From IMG/VR virus record IMGVR_UViG_3300006641_000100, positions 1-31,803 of that record: DNA of 31,803 bases. One strand, given 5' to 3'. Of the stretch, positions 8,056 through 15,615 are shown piece after piece. Position 1 is the first letter of the stretch; every line of letters begins with the position of its first letter. The DNA is from a virus. Under the pieces are notes generated by a model, which was not told the DNA's origin, did no database searches, and worked only from the letters and a program-made list of their open reading frames with translations. Both the position numbers and the translations under genes were made by a program.

Positions 8056-8238
8056 ATGTCCACCAGCTACTACACCATCGAGCTCGAGCAAGATGCTTAC
8101 GGCTCTGCTGTTATTCCCCTACCCGACGAGCTGTGTCACGACATGGCGCTTCAACCTAACGAGCGGTTTGATGTCGAAGTGGAGGACGATACAATTACAC
8201 TCAAACGTATTGCCGCTGGCTACGATATTGAAGAATAA
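8056..8238 (+). CDS. AbrB/MazE-like swapped-hairpin protein, 60 aa
   Basis: Residues 16-52 (GSAVIPLPDELCHDMALQ and following, ending in ITLKR) follow the pattern of AbrB/SpoVT/MazE swapped-hairpin beta barrels: a G-x-x-x-IP strand, a short helix, a basic-to-acidic turn and a final ITLKR strand. These are dimeric DNA-binding domains of transition-state regulators and antitoxins. The protein is short and acidic, close to a bare domain. No toxin gene is beside it. Its place between large terminase and portal suggests a packaging or regulatory accessory role, which is inference. AGGAG at 8039-8043 is a rather distant ribosome binding site. Confidence 0.6.
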   Translation: MSTSYYTIELEQDAYGSAVIPLPDELCHDMALQPNERFDVEVEDDTITLKRIAAGYDIEE

Positions 8239-8256
8239 TCTTGAGATCAATCACCC

Positions 8257-10518
8257 ATGAGCGATAGTCCCAAATCCACTCTAGATTCTATCCTCAAGGC
8301 GGTCATCACTCGTGATGGTACTGGTCCAGCCGATACCATGCTTGTCAACGCGCATCTTTCTCAGATGCGTATGTTTGGCATCCGCCAAGGTGTTGAGTTC
8401 TATCCAGAGCAAGATAATTTCGGTACGCAGCGTTTTGATTTTATTCAACAAGTCATTAAGTTCAACAAGCTTGATGCACGTTTAGATTCCATTTGGGATC
8501 GATTTCTGACGTACGGGAAGGGCCTCTTTTATATCCGACCTACTAAAAAGACATACCGTCTTTACTGGTTCGACAAAGATTCTTATCGAACTTACTACTC
8601 TCCTGATGGTGAGTTAGAAGAAGTCATCATCATTTATCCCTATAAGGTTAAATCCAGTAAGGGTTTTCAGGGTGTTGGACTAAGTACAGATAAACGGTAT
8701 ATGCGTCTTCGCATTACTGCAACTGAGATCGAAGAGTTTCACAGTGAACAAGAGATCTCTTTCGATATGCCTTCCTTGGAGTATGGCATCTTCGACAAGA
8801 AAACCGTGGTTAACTCCATGGAGTTCATTCCTTGCGTCGAAGTTTTTAACAATCCTGACGCCTTTGGTACTGACGGCAGCGGTGAGTTTGAGTGGCTTGC
8901 GAATCAGATCATCGCCCACGATGAGATGGTTAAAAACATTCGCGCAAACCTCTCATTCTTCGGTAATCCGACGTTACTTTCTTCTCGTCCAAAACAGGAC
9001 ATCGTTGAGAGCGCTGACACTGATCCTGCACAGCGGCCCAGCATTTCGAGTCAATCTGGATTCCAATCAGATTTCTTCCTGTCCAGCTCTACTTACAAGC
9101 AGGACAACGTAACTAGACAGCAGCCTGGCTATATCGGGAGGCCGGGTTCTGGCATGCGCGTGCCTAGGGTTATCGCAAACTTGGAGCCAACTGATCGTGT
9201 CGGCTTCATTACGCCGAATGCTGTCAGTACAGATCAATCTCGTTACTCGGAACAGCTTCGTAGTGAGATCCGATTAGCGTTAGGTGGTATTGATGATCTG
9301 AGCATTACGAACGTCACGGCAACTGAGATCAAGTCTGCCTACGGTCGCGTCAGTGCCACAGCCAAGAAGAAGTGTTTAATGCTGTACACGTATGGCATCT
9401 GCAAGTGTCTTGAATTAATGATTTTCCAGGAAGAGCAGATCTTCCGGAAGTCACTTGCTTACGCTTCGGGAATTAAATACCCAACGCCGCCAGAAGACCC
9501 ACAGGATGAAGCGGCTCAACAGAAGTACGAGAAACAGAAAGCTACTTACGAGAAGAAATTACAAAAGGCGATTGATCAAGCAATTGAAACAAAAGAAGTC
9601 CCTGACGGTGTTCTTGGACTTGCTCCAGACGGTGATCGAACAATCGCCTGGCGCTGGATGGGTCCTGTGTATGAAGATACTGCACAGGATAAATTAAACC
9701 AGTCTATCTTTACCCGAAACCTACAGGAATTAGGGGTTGATAGCATTGAAGCACTGAAGTATTTATTCCCTTCAAAAACGGATGACGAAATCGCGGGCAT
9801 GCTCTCCGGTTTCCCATTCCGAATGGTAGGGGAAGTACAGAGGGCCTACTCCGCATTTATTGATCTCGTCAATCAAGAAATGCGGACTCCACATCCGCAG
9901 CAACCGAATTTACCGATGGCTGCGGATCCGAGACTTGATCTCACTCCCTTCCTTTACCGAACACTCGAAAGCCTACAAAAAGAGGTAACCTATGCAGGCC
10001 GATACCGCAATGCCGACCCAATCGGCACCCCAAGTATCCCCGACCCAGCCGATCAGCTACGGGGCTCCGGTGGCGCAGACGGCGGCACAAGCTCCGGCGG
10101 TTTCAACCAATTCCCAATGGGTGGCACCTTACCAGCAAGCGGTGGCCCCAGCCCCGCAAATGCAGGCCCAGATGGGGGTGAGCGGCTACCCCTCAGCCCC
10201 TACAGTGTCGCCGTACCAAGCACCCCAGGCGCCCCAACAAGCGGAGAATCCGTACAAGGAGGCGTTCAACAAGGTGGTAGGGCTCCTGAGTTCGCCCGTC
10301 CAATTCCCGTTCCAGGGTCAACAGTCAGCGCCGAGTCAACAGGCCGCCCAGGTCAACTACGCTTCCCAGCAAATTCCCCAGTACAACAGCGCGGGGATGC
10401 TGACCTCTATGCCTTCGAGCAACAGCAACCAGGCATACTCCAACGACTCTTCCCAAACTTCGCTGGAGATCAGCCCCCAGCAGCTCCGCGCCAACGGGGT
10501 AAGCGAAGCAAGTCTTGA
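8257..10518 (+). CDS. portal protein with long disordered C-terminal extension, 753 aa
   Basis: The portal is the dodecameric vertex ring through which DNA enters and leaves the capsid. It is assigned by position (after terL, before scaffold and capsid genes), large size and portal-like layout. There is a mixed alpha/beta N-terminal body (residues 1-220), a segment with repeated polar residues (250-300), and a Lys/Glu-rich helical stem region (about 400-450, with EKQKATYEKKLQKAIDQAIE). A crown-like region follows. Residues 580-753 are Gly/Pro/Ser/Gln-rich and end in basic RQRGKRSKS. This tail is encoded in frame 1 across 9992-10518, where a second gene is read in frame 2. No strong Shine-Dalgarno precedes ATG 8257. 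I do not see a diagnostic short motif, so the family is not named. Confidence 0.8.
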   Translation: MSDSPKSTLDSILKAVITRDGTGPADTMLVNAHLSQMRMFGIRQGVEFYPEQDNFGTQRFDFIQQVIKFNKLDARLDSIWDRFLTYGKGLFYIRPTKKTYRLYWFDKDSYRTYYSPDGELEEVIIIYPYKVKSSKGFQGVGLSTDKRYMRLRITATEIEEFHSEQEISFDMPSLEYGIFDKKTVVNSMEFIPCVEVFNNPDAFGTDGSGEFEWLANQIIAHDEMVKNIRANLSFFGNPTLLSSRPKQDIVESADTDPAQRPSISSQSGFQSDFFLSSSTYKQDNVTRQQPGYIGRPGSGMRVPRVIANLEPTDRVGFITPNAVSTDQSRYSEQLRSEIRLALGGIDDLSITNVTATEIKSAYGRVSATAKKKCLMLYTYGICKCLELMIFQEEQIFRKSLAYASGIKYPTPPEDPQDEAAQQKYEKQKATYEKKLQKAIDQAIETKEVPDGVLGLAPDGDRTIAWRWMGPVYEDTAQDKLNQSIFTRNLQELGVDSIEALKYLFPSKTDDEIAGMLSGFPFRMVGEVQRAYSAFIDLVNQEMRTPHPQQPNLPMAADPRLDLTPFLYRTLESLQKEVTYAGRYRNADPIGTPSIPDPADQLRGSGGADGGTSSGGFNQFPMGGTLPASGGPSPANAGPDGGERLPLSPYSVAVPSTPGAPTSGESVQGGVQQGGRAPEFARPIPVPGSTVSAESTGRPGQLRFPANSPVQQRGDADLYAFEQQQPGILQRLFPNFAGDQPPAAPRQRGKRSKS

Positions 10519-10984
10519 GGTCATTGACTATTTCGGTCCTGACGTTCCCGCCATCCTCAACAACTACGCCTGTCAGCTTGAGGATGCGCTGATCACCACC
10601 AACAGCCAGCTGATTGAAGCCGTCAATCTCCTTCAGGAGCTGTCGAATGAGCACAAAGCTTATGAGACCATCCTGACTGATCCTGACGTTCTCGCTGATT
10701 ACACCTGCGAGTTCTTCGGCGAGAACGGTCCTTATCCAATCCCTGATGAGGAGATTGGATATGCTCGTCCCCAGGCTCAAGCCGTGGGTCAGCAGTTCCA
10801 GCGCCCGGTGGCTCCTCAGCGCCCCGAGATGCCCGTTCCCCCGCAGCCCCAAGCTCAGGGCAACCCCACTGAGTTCTGGAATAGCTTCGGCTCCGTTGCT
10901 GAGCGCGATCCCGCCAACGCCTGGCGCTATCTGAACATGGCTTCTCCTGATGCCTTCCGTCAGAAGCTCCTGGTGATGGAGTGA
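9992..10984 (+). CDS. putative capsid scaffolding protein, 330 aa
   Basis: The gene sits between portal and major capsid, where scaffolds are usually encoded. Residues 1-165 are Gln/Pro/Ala/Ser-rich and disordered. Residues 166-235 form acidic helices (SLEVIDYFGPDVPAILNNYA and following) suited to a coiled-coil scaffold core. Residues 255-300 are Pro/Gln-rich. A compact C-terminus (NPTEFWNSFG to the end) may be the coat-binding part. AGAGGT lies six to seven bases before ATG 9992, a good ribosome binding site inside the portal reading frame. The first 527 bases are read in both frames. No family match is claimed. A terminator follows. Confidence 0.7.
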   Translation: MQADTAMPTQSAPQVSPTQPISYGAPVAQTAAQAPAVSTNSQWVAPYQQAVAPAPQMQAQMGVSGYPSAPTVSPYQAPQAPQQAENPYKEAFNKVVGLLSSPVQFPFQGQQSAPSQQAAQVNYASQQIPQYNSAGMLTSMPSSNSNQAYSNDSSQTSLEISPQQLRANGVSEASLEVIDYFGPDVPAILNNYACQLEDALITTNSQLIEAVNLLQELSNEHKAYETILTDPDVLADYTCEFFGENGPYPIPDEEIGYARPQAQAVGQQFQRPVAPQRPEMPVPPQPQAQGNPTEFWNSFGSVAERDPANAWRYLNMASPDAFRQKLLVME

Positions 10985-11010
10985 TTTAGTTAATACACTG
11001 AATGTAAAAT

Positions 11011-11040
11011 AAGGGGTAGTAAAGCTGCCCCTTTTTTATT
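11011..11040 (+). terminator. rho-independent terminator after the scaffold gene
   Basis: AAGGGGTAG (11011-11019) pairs with CTGCCCCTT (11025-11033) through nine pairs including one G-T, around a 5-base loop. It is followed by TTTTATT. It lies 26 bases after the stop codon and separates the packaging run from the following small genes. Confidence 0.9.
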
Positions 11041-11050
11041 AGAGATTGCT

Positions 11051-11488
11051 ATGGCGTCTAAAAAAGCGAGTGCCAGGGACCGGGCTGATGAATTTTTAGC
11101 CGCGATTGGTACTGCAGGCGGACCAATCGGTGCTCCTGGCCTTGTTTCTTTTGGCGCTGGTGACATGATTCGTCAGCTCCAGTCTGGAAACATGGACGAG
11201 TATTCCGCCATTCGTGCATTGAACGGCGGCCCTACAGTTGGCAATCCGAATGCTCCACAGCCACGAATGCCTCAGGATTTGGATTCGGCTTATTTAAAAC
11301 TGAATCTTCCGGGGTCTCCCCTTCCTCGTAATGGTCTGCTCTCACCTCAATTCCAGAAGGCTGCTGAATCAATTCAGAATCAGCTGATCAATCAAGAGCA
11401 GTACGCAATGCTTCCCATGATGCCTCCTACCGGTCAGTTGCCGATGGGCATCCAACCTCCCATGCCACAGAAAAAAGGACGCAACTGA
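11051..11488 (+). CDS. hypothetical protein of the capsid module, 145 aa
   Basis: No family is recognised. Residues 1-20 are basic and helical. Residues 20-45 are Gly/Ala/Pro-rich. Residues 95-125 form a Gln/Asn-rich helix, and the end is Met/Pro/Gln-rich. The gene lies between a terminator and the major capsid gene and overlaps the next gene by one base (TGATG at 11486-11490). It has no evident membrane segment. A minor head or scaffold-accessory role is possible from position only. Confidence 0.6.
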   Translation: MASKKASARDRADEFLAAIGTAGGPIGAPGLVSFGAGDMIRQLQSGNMDEYSAIRALNGGPTVGNPNAPQPRMPQDLDSAYLKLNLPGSPLPRNGLLSPQFQKAAESIQNQLINQEQYAMLPMMPPTGQLPMGIQPPMPQKKGRN

Positions 11489-11748
11489 TGGACAAATCCA
11501 AAGCCAAAAAAGCCGTTAAAAAATCTGCGAAGCGTAAAAAGCAAGCAGAAGCTGAGAATGCACAAGCTCTTCTAGCTTTACAGGCAGCCAGCAGTGGAGC
11601 ACTTGACCCTGAAATTCAAGCAGCTCAAATTGATATGCAACCAGTTGCGGTGAATCCTTACCGTGAGTTGGGCTCGATGGCTCCAATGCAATACACACCT
11701 GGCAACATGCTGGCAGGTTACAACTACCCGGTAATGGTTAAGCCGTAG
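11488..11748 (+). CDS. hypothetical small protein with Lys-rich N-terminus, 86 aa
   Basis: The N-terminal 20 residues are extremely basic (MDKSKAKKAVKKSAKRKKQA). They are followed by an Ala/Glu/Gln helix (about 20-50) and a Pro/Met/Tyr-rich C-terminus. The basic head could bind DNA or RNA. The start codon overlaps the preceding stop in TGATG. About 140 untranslated bases separate it from the major capsid gene. Its function is unknown. Confidence 0.6.
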   Translation: MDKSKAKKAVKKSAKRKKQAEAENAQALLALQAASSGALDPEIQAAQIDMQPVAVNPYRELGSMAPMQYTPGNMLAGYNYPVMVKP

Positions 11749-11778
11749 ACTTAATAATCCGAGTTGATGAAGTAATCT

Positions 11779-11784
11779 TATAAT
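11779..11784 (+). promoter_or_regulatory. candidate -10 element and leader of the major capsid gene
   Basis: A perfect TATAAT lies at 11779-11784, 106 bases before the capsid start codon. The best -35 position (around 11756) is poor, so it may be a -10-dominated or activated promoter. The leader (11790-11889) contains a GGTGA/TCACC hairpin (around 11818-11834) and a repeated GGATCT. No clear Shine-Dalgarno precedes ATG 11890. Confidence 0.45.
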
Positions 11785-11889
11785 TCTACCAATGGGACAG
11801 AAGTTCCCAGATTTCCGGGTGATTTTTTGTCACCATTCAGGGATCTTCTGGATCTCCGGTGTCAGCTAAACCTACGCTGAAGAACCACA

Positions 11890-13035
11890 ATGTTTATTGA
11901 TAACGACTTTCCCAAGCTGTTGGGTGCGGAGCTGTACCGCCCCCATCCGGCTTATATCGTGGAAATGGCTTGCGAGCCTGTAGTTGTCCACGACTTCACC
12001 AAACAGCCGGGTCAAACCGTTCAGCTCGATCGCTATCGTTTCTGGGGCAACCCTGGCACGAAGACCAACCGTGAGCGTACCCAGGATCAAACCATCGGTA
12101 CCGCTAACAGCCGGTCGATCGTGAAGGACAAGGTGCTGGTGTCTCTCCGTGAGTACACCGGTCCTGCAGATCCGAACAACGCCAACCTCCCGAGCACCTT
12201 CAAGATTGCTCGTGAGACTCTGATGACCGCTCAGCGTCTGCTGCTGGACACCGGGAACCTCAACATGTTCCACCAGTCCATCGGTTCTCTGACCCTGCTC
12301 GACGACTATCGTCGTTGGCGCGACCGCGTGTTCCTGGACGAGCTGTTCAAGTCTGAGTCTCGTGGTGCCGCTTCGGACACCCAAGGTGGTTACTACTACC
12401 CCAACGGTAAGACCAAGTCCGGTACCACCACTCTGAACTCCTACAGCGCTACCGAATACGCTTCTGAGCGCTTCAAGTTCAACGTGAAGACCGACCTCCT
12501 CGAGGTGGTCAAGCAACTGCGTAAGCGTAACGTTCCTGTGTTCGCTGACGGTTACTACCGTTGTATCGCCGATCCTTCCTTCATGAAGGACCTGCGTGCT
12601 GACCAGGGCTTCCGTGAAGTGGCTCGCTACCCTGGCATGGGTCAGCCTAACCCCCTGATGGGCATGATGGCTCCCAACGCTGCTCTGTATGGTGGCGGTC
12701 AGTACGGTCAGGCTCAGTTCGTCGCTGGCGAGCCTGTGATGCCTTCTGGCTTCGTGTTTGAAGGCGTGCGCTTCTTCGAATCCACCAACTTCCCCGACAA
12801 GAACATCTCTGTCGATATTGGTAGTGGTGGCGGTGCTGCGACTCGCACCACTCCTGCTGGTCTGTTCTTCGGCCCTCAGGCTGTGGGCGTGGGTATCGGT
12901 GGCCCGAACGCTCAAGTTCTCATCAACAACAACGACGACTTCAGCCGCTTTATCATTCTGATTTGGCAGCTGTACGCTGGCTTCGCGAACCTGAACAAGG
13001 ACTTCGTGACCACTGCCTTTACCATCGTAGAGTGA
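11890..13035 (+). CDS. major capsid protein, N4-gp56-like HK97 fold, 381 aa
   Basis: This is the main shell subunit. Position after portal and scaffold, a length near 380 and the segment at 213-247 (NVPVFADGYYRCIADPSFM, then DLRADQGF) match the N4-gp56 family of HK97-fold coat proteins as I know it. The gene uses a strongly biased codon set, mostly C- or T-ending with few rare codons, as expected for the most abundant virion protein. This bias also leaves a long artificial open frame on the opposite strand. A possible TATAAT promoter lies upstream, and the companion gene follows after a perfect ribosome binding site. No N-terminal prodomain is apparent, consistent with a separate scaffold gene. 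Confidence 0.88.
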   Translation: MFIDNDFPKLLGAELYRPHPAYIVEMACEPVVVHDFTKQPGQTVQLDRYRFWGNPGTKTNRERTQDQTIGTANSRSIVKDKVLVSLREYTGPADPNNANLPSTFKIARETLMTAQRLLLDTGNLNMFHQSIGSLTLLDDYRRWRDRVFLDELFKSESRGAASDTQGGYYYPNGKTKSGTTTLNSYSATEYASERFKFNVKTDLLEVVKQLRKRNVPVFADGYYRCIADPSFMKDLRADQGFREVARYPGMGQPNPLMGMMAPNAALYGGGQYGQAQFVAGEPVMPSGFVFEGVRFFESTNFPDKNISVDIGSGGGAATRTTPAGLFFGPQAVGVGIGGPNAQVLINNNDDFSRFIILIWQLYAGFANLNKDFVTTAFTIVE

Positions 13036-13054
13036 TAAAGGAGGTAACTAACTA

Positions 13055-13873
13055 ATGGCTGCTTACAAAGAAGAAGCCGGTGCTATTCTCCAGCCCGGTA
13101 ATCAGATCAACCGCCTTTCCTCCTACAACACCGAAGGTGTGTACGGCTGGCCTGGCGTGGAAGCTTTCGAGCTGATTGGCTACGTCAAGATTGATAACCT
13201 TTCTGCCGACAAAGCCTCTTACAAGAGCTTCGACATCATCGTGCCCTCTCCCGATCGTCGTACCGATGATCGTGTGCGCGATAACCGCACTTCCCTCGTG
13301 GTGCAAGCCAGCTCGGCTCGTCCTGCATACGTCTACGGCGCTTCTATCGCTGTGGCCCAGGATATCCCTGCTGGTGGCCTCGCTGGCTTCCCTGCTTCGC
13401 CTGTGACCGCCGATATCGGTGGCACCAGCACTGAGGGTCTGCTGCTCGGTCCTAACAACGCTGGTGCTCCATTCGGTGTGCCTGCAACTCAAGCCAATGG
13501 TCTGGCTGCTGCCAGCTCGATCATCTCTGCAACCAGCTCGCTGTTTGCTCAGGGCTTGAGCGACACCACCGTGGCTGACCTGCCCTTCTGGACCGCCGTT
13601 ACCACTGCTGGTATCGACGACCAGGATGCAGCGAACTCCATGTTCTACAAGGTCACTGCTGACACCACCTTCAAGGTGTTCAACGTGAATGGCGTCACCT
13701 CCACCACCGTGGATGGCGACGGTGTGTTCATCAGCCAGGCTGATAAGGATGCTGGTAAGGCCGGCTACATCATCTGCCGCGTGAACTACCTGCGCCCCGC
13801 AGCCGCCGTGGTCTGGGAAGACATCAATGAGTTCATTGATTTCGCTTCTCAGGTTGGTGGTACTGATAGCTGA
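13055..13873 (+). CDS. putative capsid decoration or head-surface protein, 272 aa
   Basis: The gene directly follows the major capsid gene, has the same strong codon bias and carries the best ribosome binding site of the window (AAGGAGGT at 13038-13045, nine bases before ATG). It must be highly expressed. The protein looks beta-rich and Ala/Ser/Thr/Gly-rich. It has YVKIDNLSADKASYKSFDII near residues 43-62 and a C-terminal strand pattern (IICRVNYLRPAAAVVWEDI). No family is recognised. Expression level, position and composition suggest a head decoration or second shell protein. Another abundant head or tail protein cannot be excluded. Confidence 0.65.
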   Translation: MAAYKEEAGAILQPGNQINRLSSYNTEGVYGWPGVEAFELIGYVKIDNLSADKASYKSFDIIVPSPDRRTDDRVRDNRTSLVVQASSARPAYVYGASIAVAQDIPAGGLAGFPASPVTADIGGTSTEGLLLGPNNAGAPFGVPATQANGLAAASSIISATSSLFAQGLSDTTVADLPFWTAVTTAGIDDQDAANSMFYKVTADTTFKVFNVNGVTSTTVDGDGVFISQADKDAGKAGYIICRVNYLRPAAAVVWEDINEFIDFASQVGGTDS

Positions 13874-13891
13874 TAACGCTACAAATAAAGG

Positions 13892-13917
13892 ACGGGCTCT
13901 TCGGAGCCCGTTTTTTT
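13892..13917 (+). terminator. strong rho-independent terminator with TTCG loop
   Basis: ACGGGCTC (13892-13899) pairs with GAGCCCGT (13904-13911) around a TTCG tetraloop, followed by seven T residues (13911-13917). It ends the highly expressed capsid transcript 19 bases after the stop codon. Confidence 0.95.
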
Positions 13918-13977
13918 ATGCCTTCTTGAAGTTGTGGGTGTAGTTTGTTAGGCTAAGCAGAGACAATAATTACACAG

Positions 13978-14418
13978 ATGCTGTACCAATACCGTGTCAC
14001 TGGTGGTCTAGTGGAGATGGTGTCAAAGCATGGTGACGGAATCGTCATGTGCCTTGACTCTCAAGATGAAGTCCTTTACGTCGAGGAAGCGGATTTAATT
14101 CCGCATCTTGAGGCAACTACCGAGCAGATTAAAACTGAGGAACGGTTGACGGCTCAACTGCAGGCGGAAGGTGTTAATCCCGCTAAGCCAACAAAGAAGG
14201 AGACCTTTCCCCTTGATACCCGGCTTAACATCAATACTGCCAGCGCACGTCAGATTGCCGATGCCCTCCCTGGAGTCGGCCTGAAAACTGCACGTGACAT
14301 CAAGGATCTGCAGCTTTCTTTGCCTACGGAGAAGTTTCAACGCCTTGAGCAATTGAAGTCTATTAAGCGTGTTGATTGGGACGAGATTTTTAAGGACAAC
14401 TTAGTACGTGTCGAGTGA
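13978..14418 (+). CDS. helix-hairpin-helix protein, 146 aa
   Basis: Residues 84-110 (NINTASARQIADALPGVG, then LKTARDI) form a ComEA-type helix-hairpin-helix with the conserved INTA start and the GVG hairpin. This fold binds DNA backbone without sequence preference. Residues 1-42 look like a small beta domain and 45-78 like a charged linker. The C-terminus (IKRVDWDEIFKDN) resembles the second half of a ComEA-like domain. Placed just behind the head genes, it may be a head-closure or DNA-gripping protein, which is inference. It starts 60 bases after the capsid terminator, so it probably has its own promoter, though none is clear. Confidence 0.75.
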   Translation: MLYQYRVTGGLVEMVSKHGDGIVMCLDSQDEVLYVEEADLIPHLEATTEQIKTEERLTAQLQAEGVNPAKPTKKETFPLDTRLNINTASARQIADALPGVGLKTARDIKDLQLSLPTEKFQRLEQLKSIKRVDWDEIFKDNLVRVE

Positions 14419-14434
14419 TAATTTGCGCGTGCTA

Positions 14435-14478
14435 GTGTGTTACTGGGTACATCTAGGCCTCATGTACCCGTAACGCAT
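14435..14478 (+). other. 17-bp bulged RNA hairpin upstream of the 14490 gene
   Basis: GGGTACAT (14445-14452) pairs with ATGTACCC (14462-14469). The stem continues past a single bulged T (14444) for nine more pairs to 14435/14478, including two G-T pairs. The loop has nine bases. Only a weak T-rich stretch follows and the next start codon is 12 bases away. It may be a weak terminator, an RNase processing site or a translational control element. Confidence 0.65.
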
Positions 14479-14489
14479 TCTTCTGAGTA

Positions 14490-14969
14490 ATGCAACTCGA
14501 TAATTTCCTCAAATCCAAGGTTCGCTGGCACCTAGGCTATAACACCACGTCTATTCCGGCAGGTGACCTGGCGCGTCTTGAGGAAGCTGTCAACAACATC
14601 CAAGATTCGTTCTGGTATTCGAAAATTGTCGAACAGATCAATCGGTGCGACGAAGCTGAAAAACGCACCGATATGACTGGCAGCGTGAATAATAATACTG
14701 TTCCTCGTAGTCGTATTGAGAGTATTGCCGGTGACGTTGACCGTACGATTGCAACTTCAGATTTTAGGGACACGCTGAAAACATGGACGGCAATTTACAT
14801 ATACGAGACGGATCGATTAGCCCTACATCTTTATGTCCCCAATTATCGAAATCCCGAGCAAGCTCGGTATCGATTCAACCGGGAAGGTTCTGAATTCATT
14901 CAAGCGCTTCCTGGTCCTGCCGATGTTGCTGTCGGTACTCGGCTCATGTTTGCAACCAACTTCCGCTGA
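14490..14969 (+). CDS. putative connector or head-tail protein, 159 aa
   Basis: No family is recognised with confidence. The N-terminus is helical (residues 1-60). Residues 75-110 are predicted mixed. A beta-rich part near 96-125 (TWTAIYIYETDRLALHLYVP) is followed by an Arg-rich loop. Genes at this place, after capsid and HhH genes and before virion peptidases, often encode head-tail connectors, but that is positional inference. The start codon follows the large hairpin and has no clear Shine-Dalgarno. The downstream lytic gene begins 23 bases after its stop if GTG 14992 is the true start. Confidence 0.55.
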   Translation: MQLDNFLKSKVRWHLGYNTTSIPAGDLARLEEAVNNIQDSFWYSKIVEQINRCDEAEKRTDMTGSVNNNTVPRSRIESIAGDVDRTIATSDFRDTLKTWTAIYIYETDRLALHLYVPNYRNPEQARYRFNREGSEFIQALPGPADVAVGTRLMFATNFR

Positions 14970-14991
14970 TGCAGTAACGAGGTATAAGAAC

Positions 14992-15615
14992 GTGGCACAA
15001 CTCAAAGCTCAAGAAATCGCATCTCTGCTTCAGCAACAGGGATTTGATAAAGAAAAGATCCCTACGATGACTGCCATTGCTTTGGCGGAATCAGGTGGCC
15101 GTCCACAAGCTTTTAATCCCCGTGGCTTAGATAAATCGTACGGTTTATTCCAAGTGAACATGTACGGTGGGCTTGGTCCAGCGCGGATGAAGCAATTTGG
15201 TTTAAAAAGCGAACAAGAGCTTTTTGATCCTGCGACAAACGTACGTGCCGCTAAGGGCATATTAGGTAGCCAAGGTCTCGGCGCTTGGTCTGTCTATAAA
15301 AGCGGCAAATACAAAGAGTTTCTTCCTCAAGCTCAACAAGCGGTTCAACAACTAGGACAGCAGCAACCGACGCAAAAGCCTGAACGAGTTGCAGCAGGTC
15401 CGAAAGGAAATACGTACATCATTTATGGTGAAGATCCAGGACTTGATTTTTTACGCGGTTATACAGATAAGTTCAAGCCAGGATTCGATGGCTTACAGAA
15501 TTTAGCTTCTTTAGTGGAACGTGCACCGAAGAAGATTGACACTGGCTTCGATCCTGTGTCTGTTTTGACACAGGCAATGTTCCAAACTCCTAACTACCTT
15601 GGAGGAGAACAGTAG
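14992..15615 (+). CDS. virion-associated lytic transglycosylase-like protein, 207 aa
   Basis: Residues 29-56 contain the lysozyme-like SLT signature: ALAESGG with probable catalytic E33, then SYGLFQVNMYG (49-59). Such enzymes cut peptidoglycan glycan strands, here probably as part of the particle during DNA entry. I chose GTG 14992 because GAGGT lies about nine bases upstream and the preceding gene ends at 14969. The frame stays open upstream to ATG 14833, but this would overlap the previous gene by 137 bases. Residues 139-197 form a C-terminal module (GNTYIIYG, PGLDFLRGY, FDPVSVLTQA) that recurs in the next gene product. The middle is a Gln-rich linker. The stop overlaps the next start. Confidence 0.75.
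   Translation: MAQLKAQEIASLLQQQGFDKEKIPTMTAIALAESGGRPQAFNPRGLDKSYGLFQVNMYGGLGPARMKQFGLKSEQELFDPATNVRAAKGILGSQGLGAWSVYKSGKYKEFLPQAQQAVQQLGQQQPTQKPERVAAGPKGNTYIIYGEDPGLDFLRGYTDKFKPGFDGLQNLASLVERAPKKIDTGFDPVSVLTQAMFQTPNYLGGEQ

Noticed and set aside
10325-10852. Open frame (175 codons) on the minus strand opposite the scaffold gene
   Set aside because: It is antisense to a gene with skewed composition, with low-complexity Leu/Gly/Arg content and no context.
11872-12915. Long open frame (347 codons) on the minus strand opposite the major capsid gene
   Set aside because: It is the shadow of the strongly biased codons of the capsid gene. It has no ribosome binding site and its sequence (His/Thr/Val-rich) is not protein-like.
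13052-13492. Minus-strand open frame opposite the decoration-protein gene
   Set aside because: It is a codon-bias shadow of a highly expressed gene. The + strand gene has a perfect ribosome binding site.
14833-14991. Upstream extension of the transglycosylase gene with a lipoprotein-like signal peptide (FKRFLVLPMLLSVLGSC)
   Set aside because: It overlaps the end of the 14490 gene in another frame, and the GTG at 14992 has a good ribosome binding site. The hydrophobic stretch is probably chance, but a minor long form cannot be excluded.
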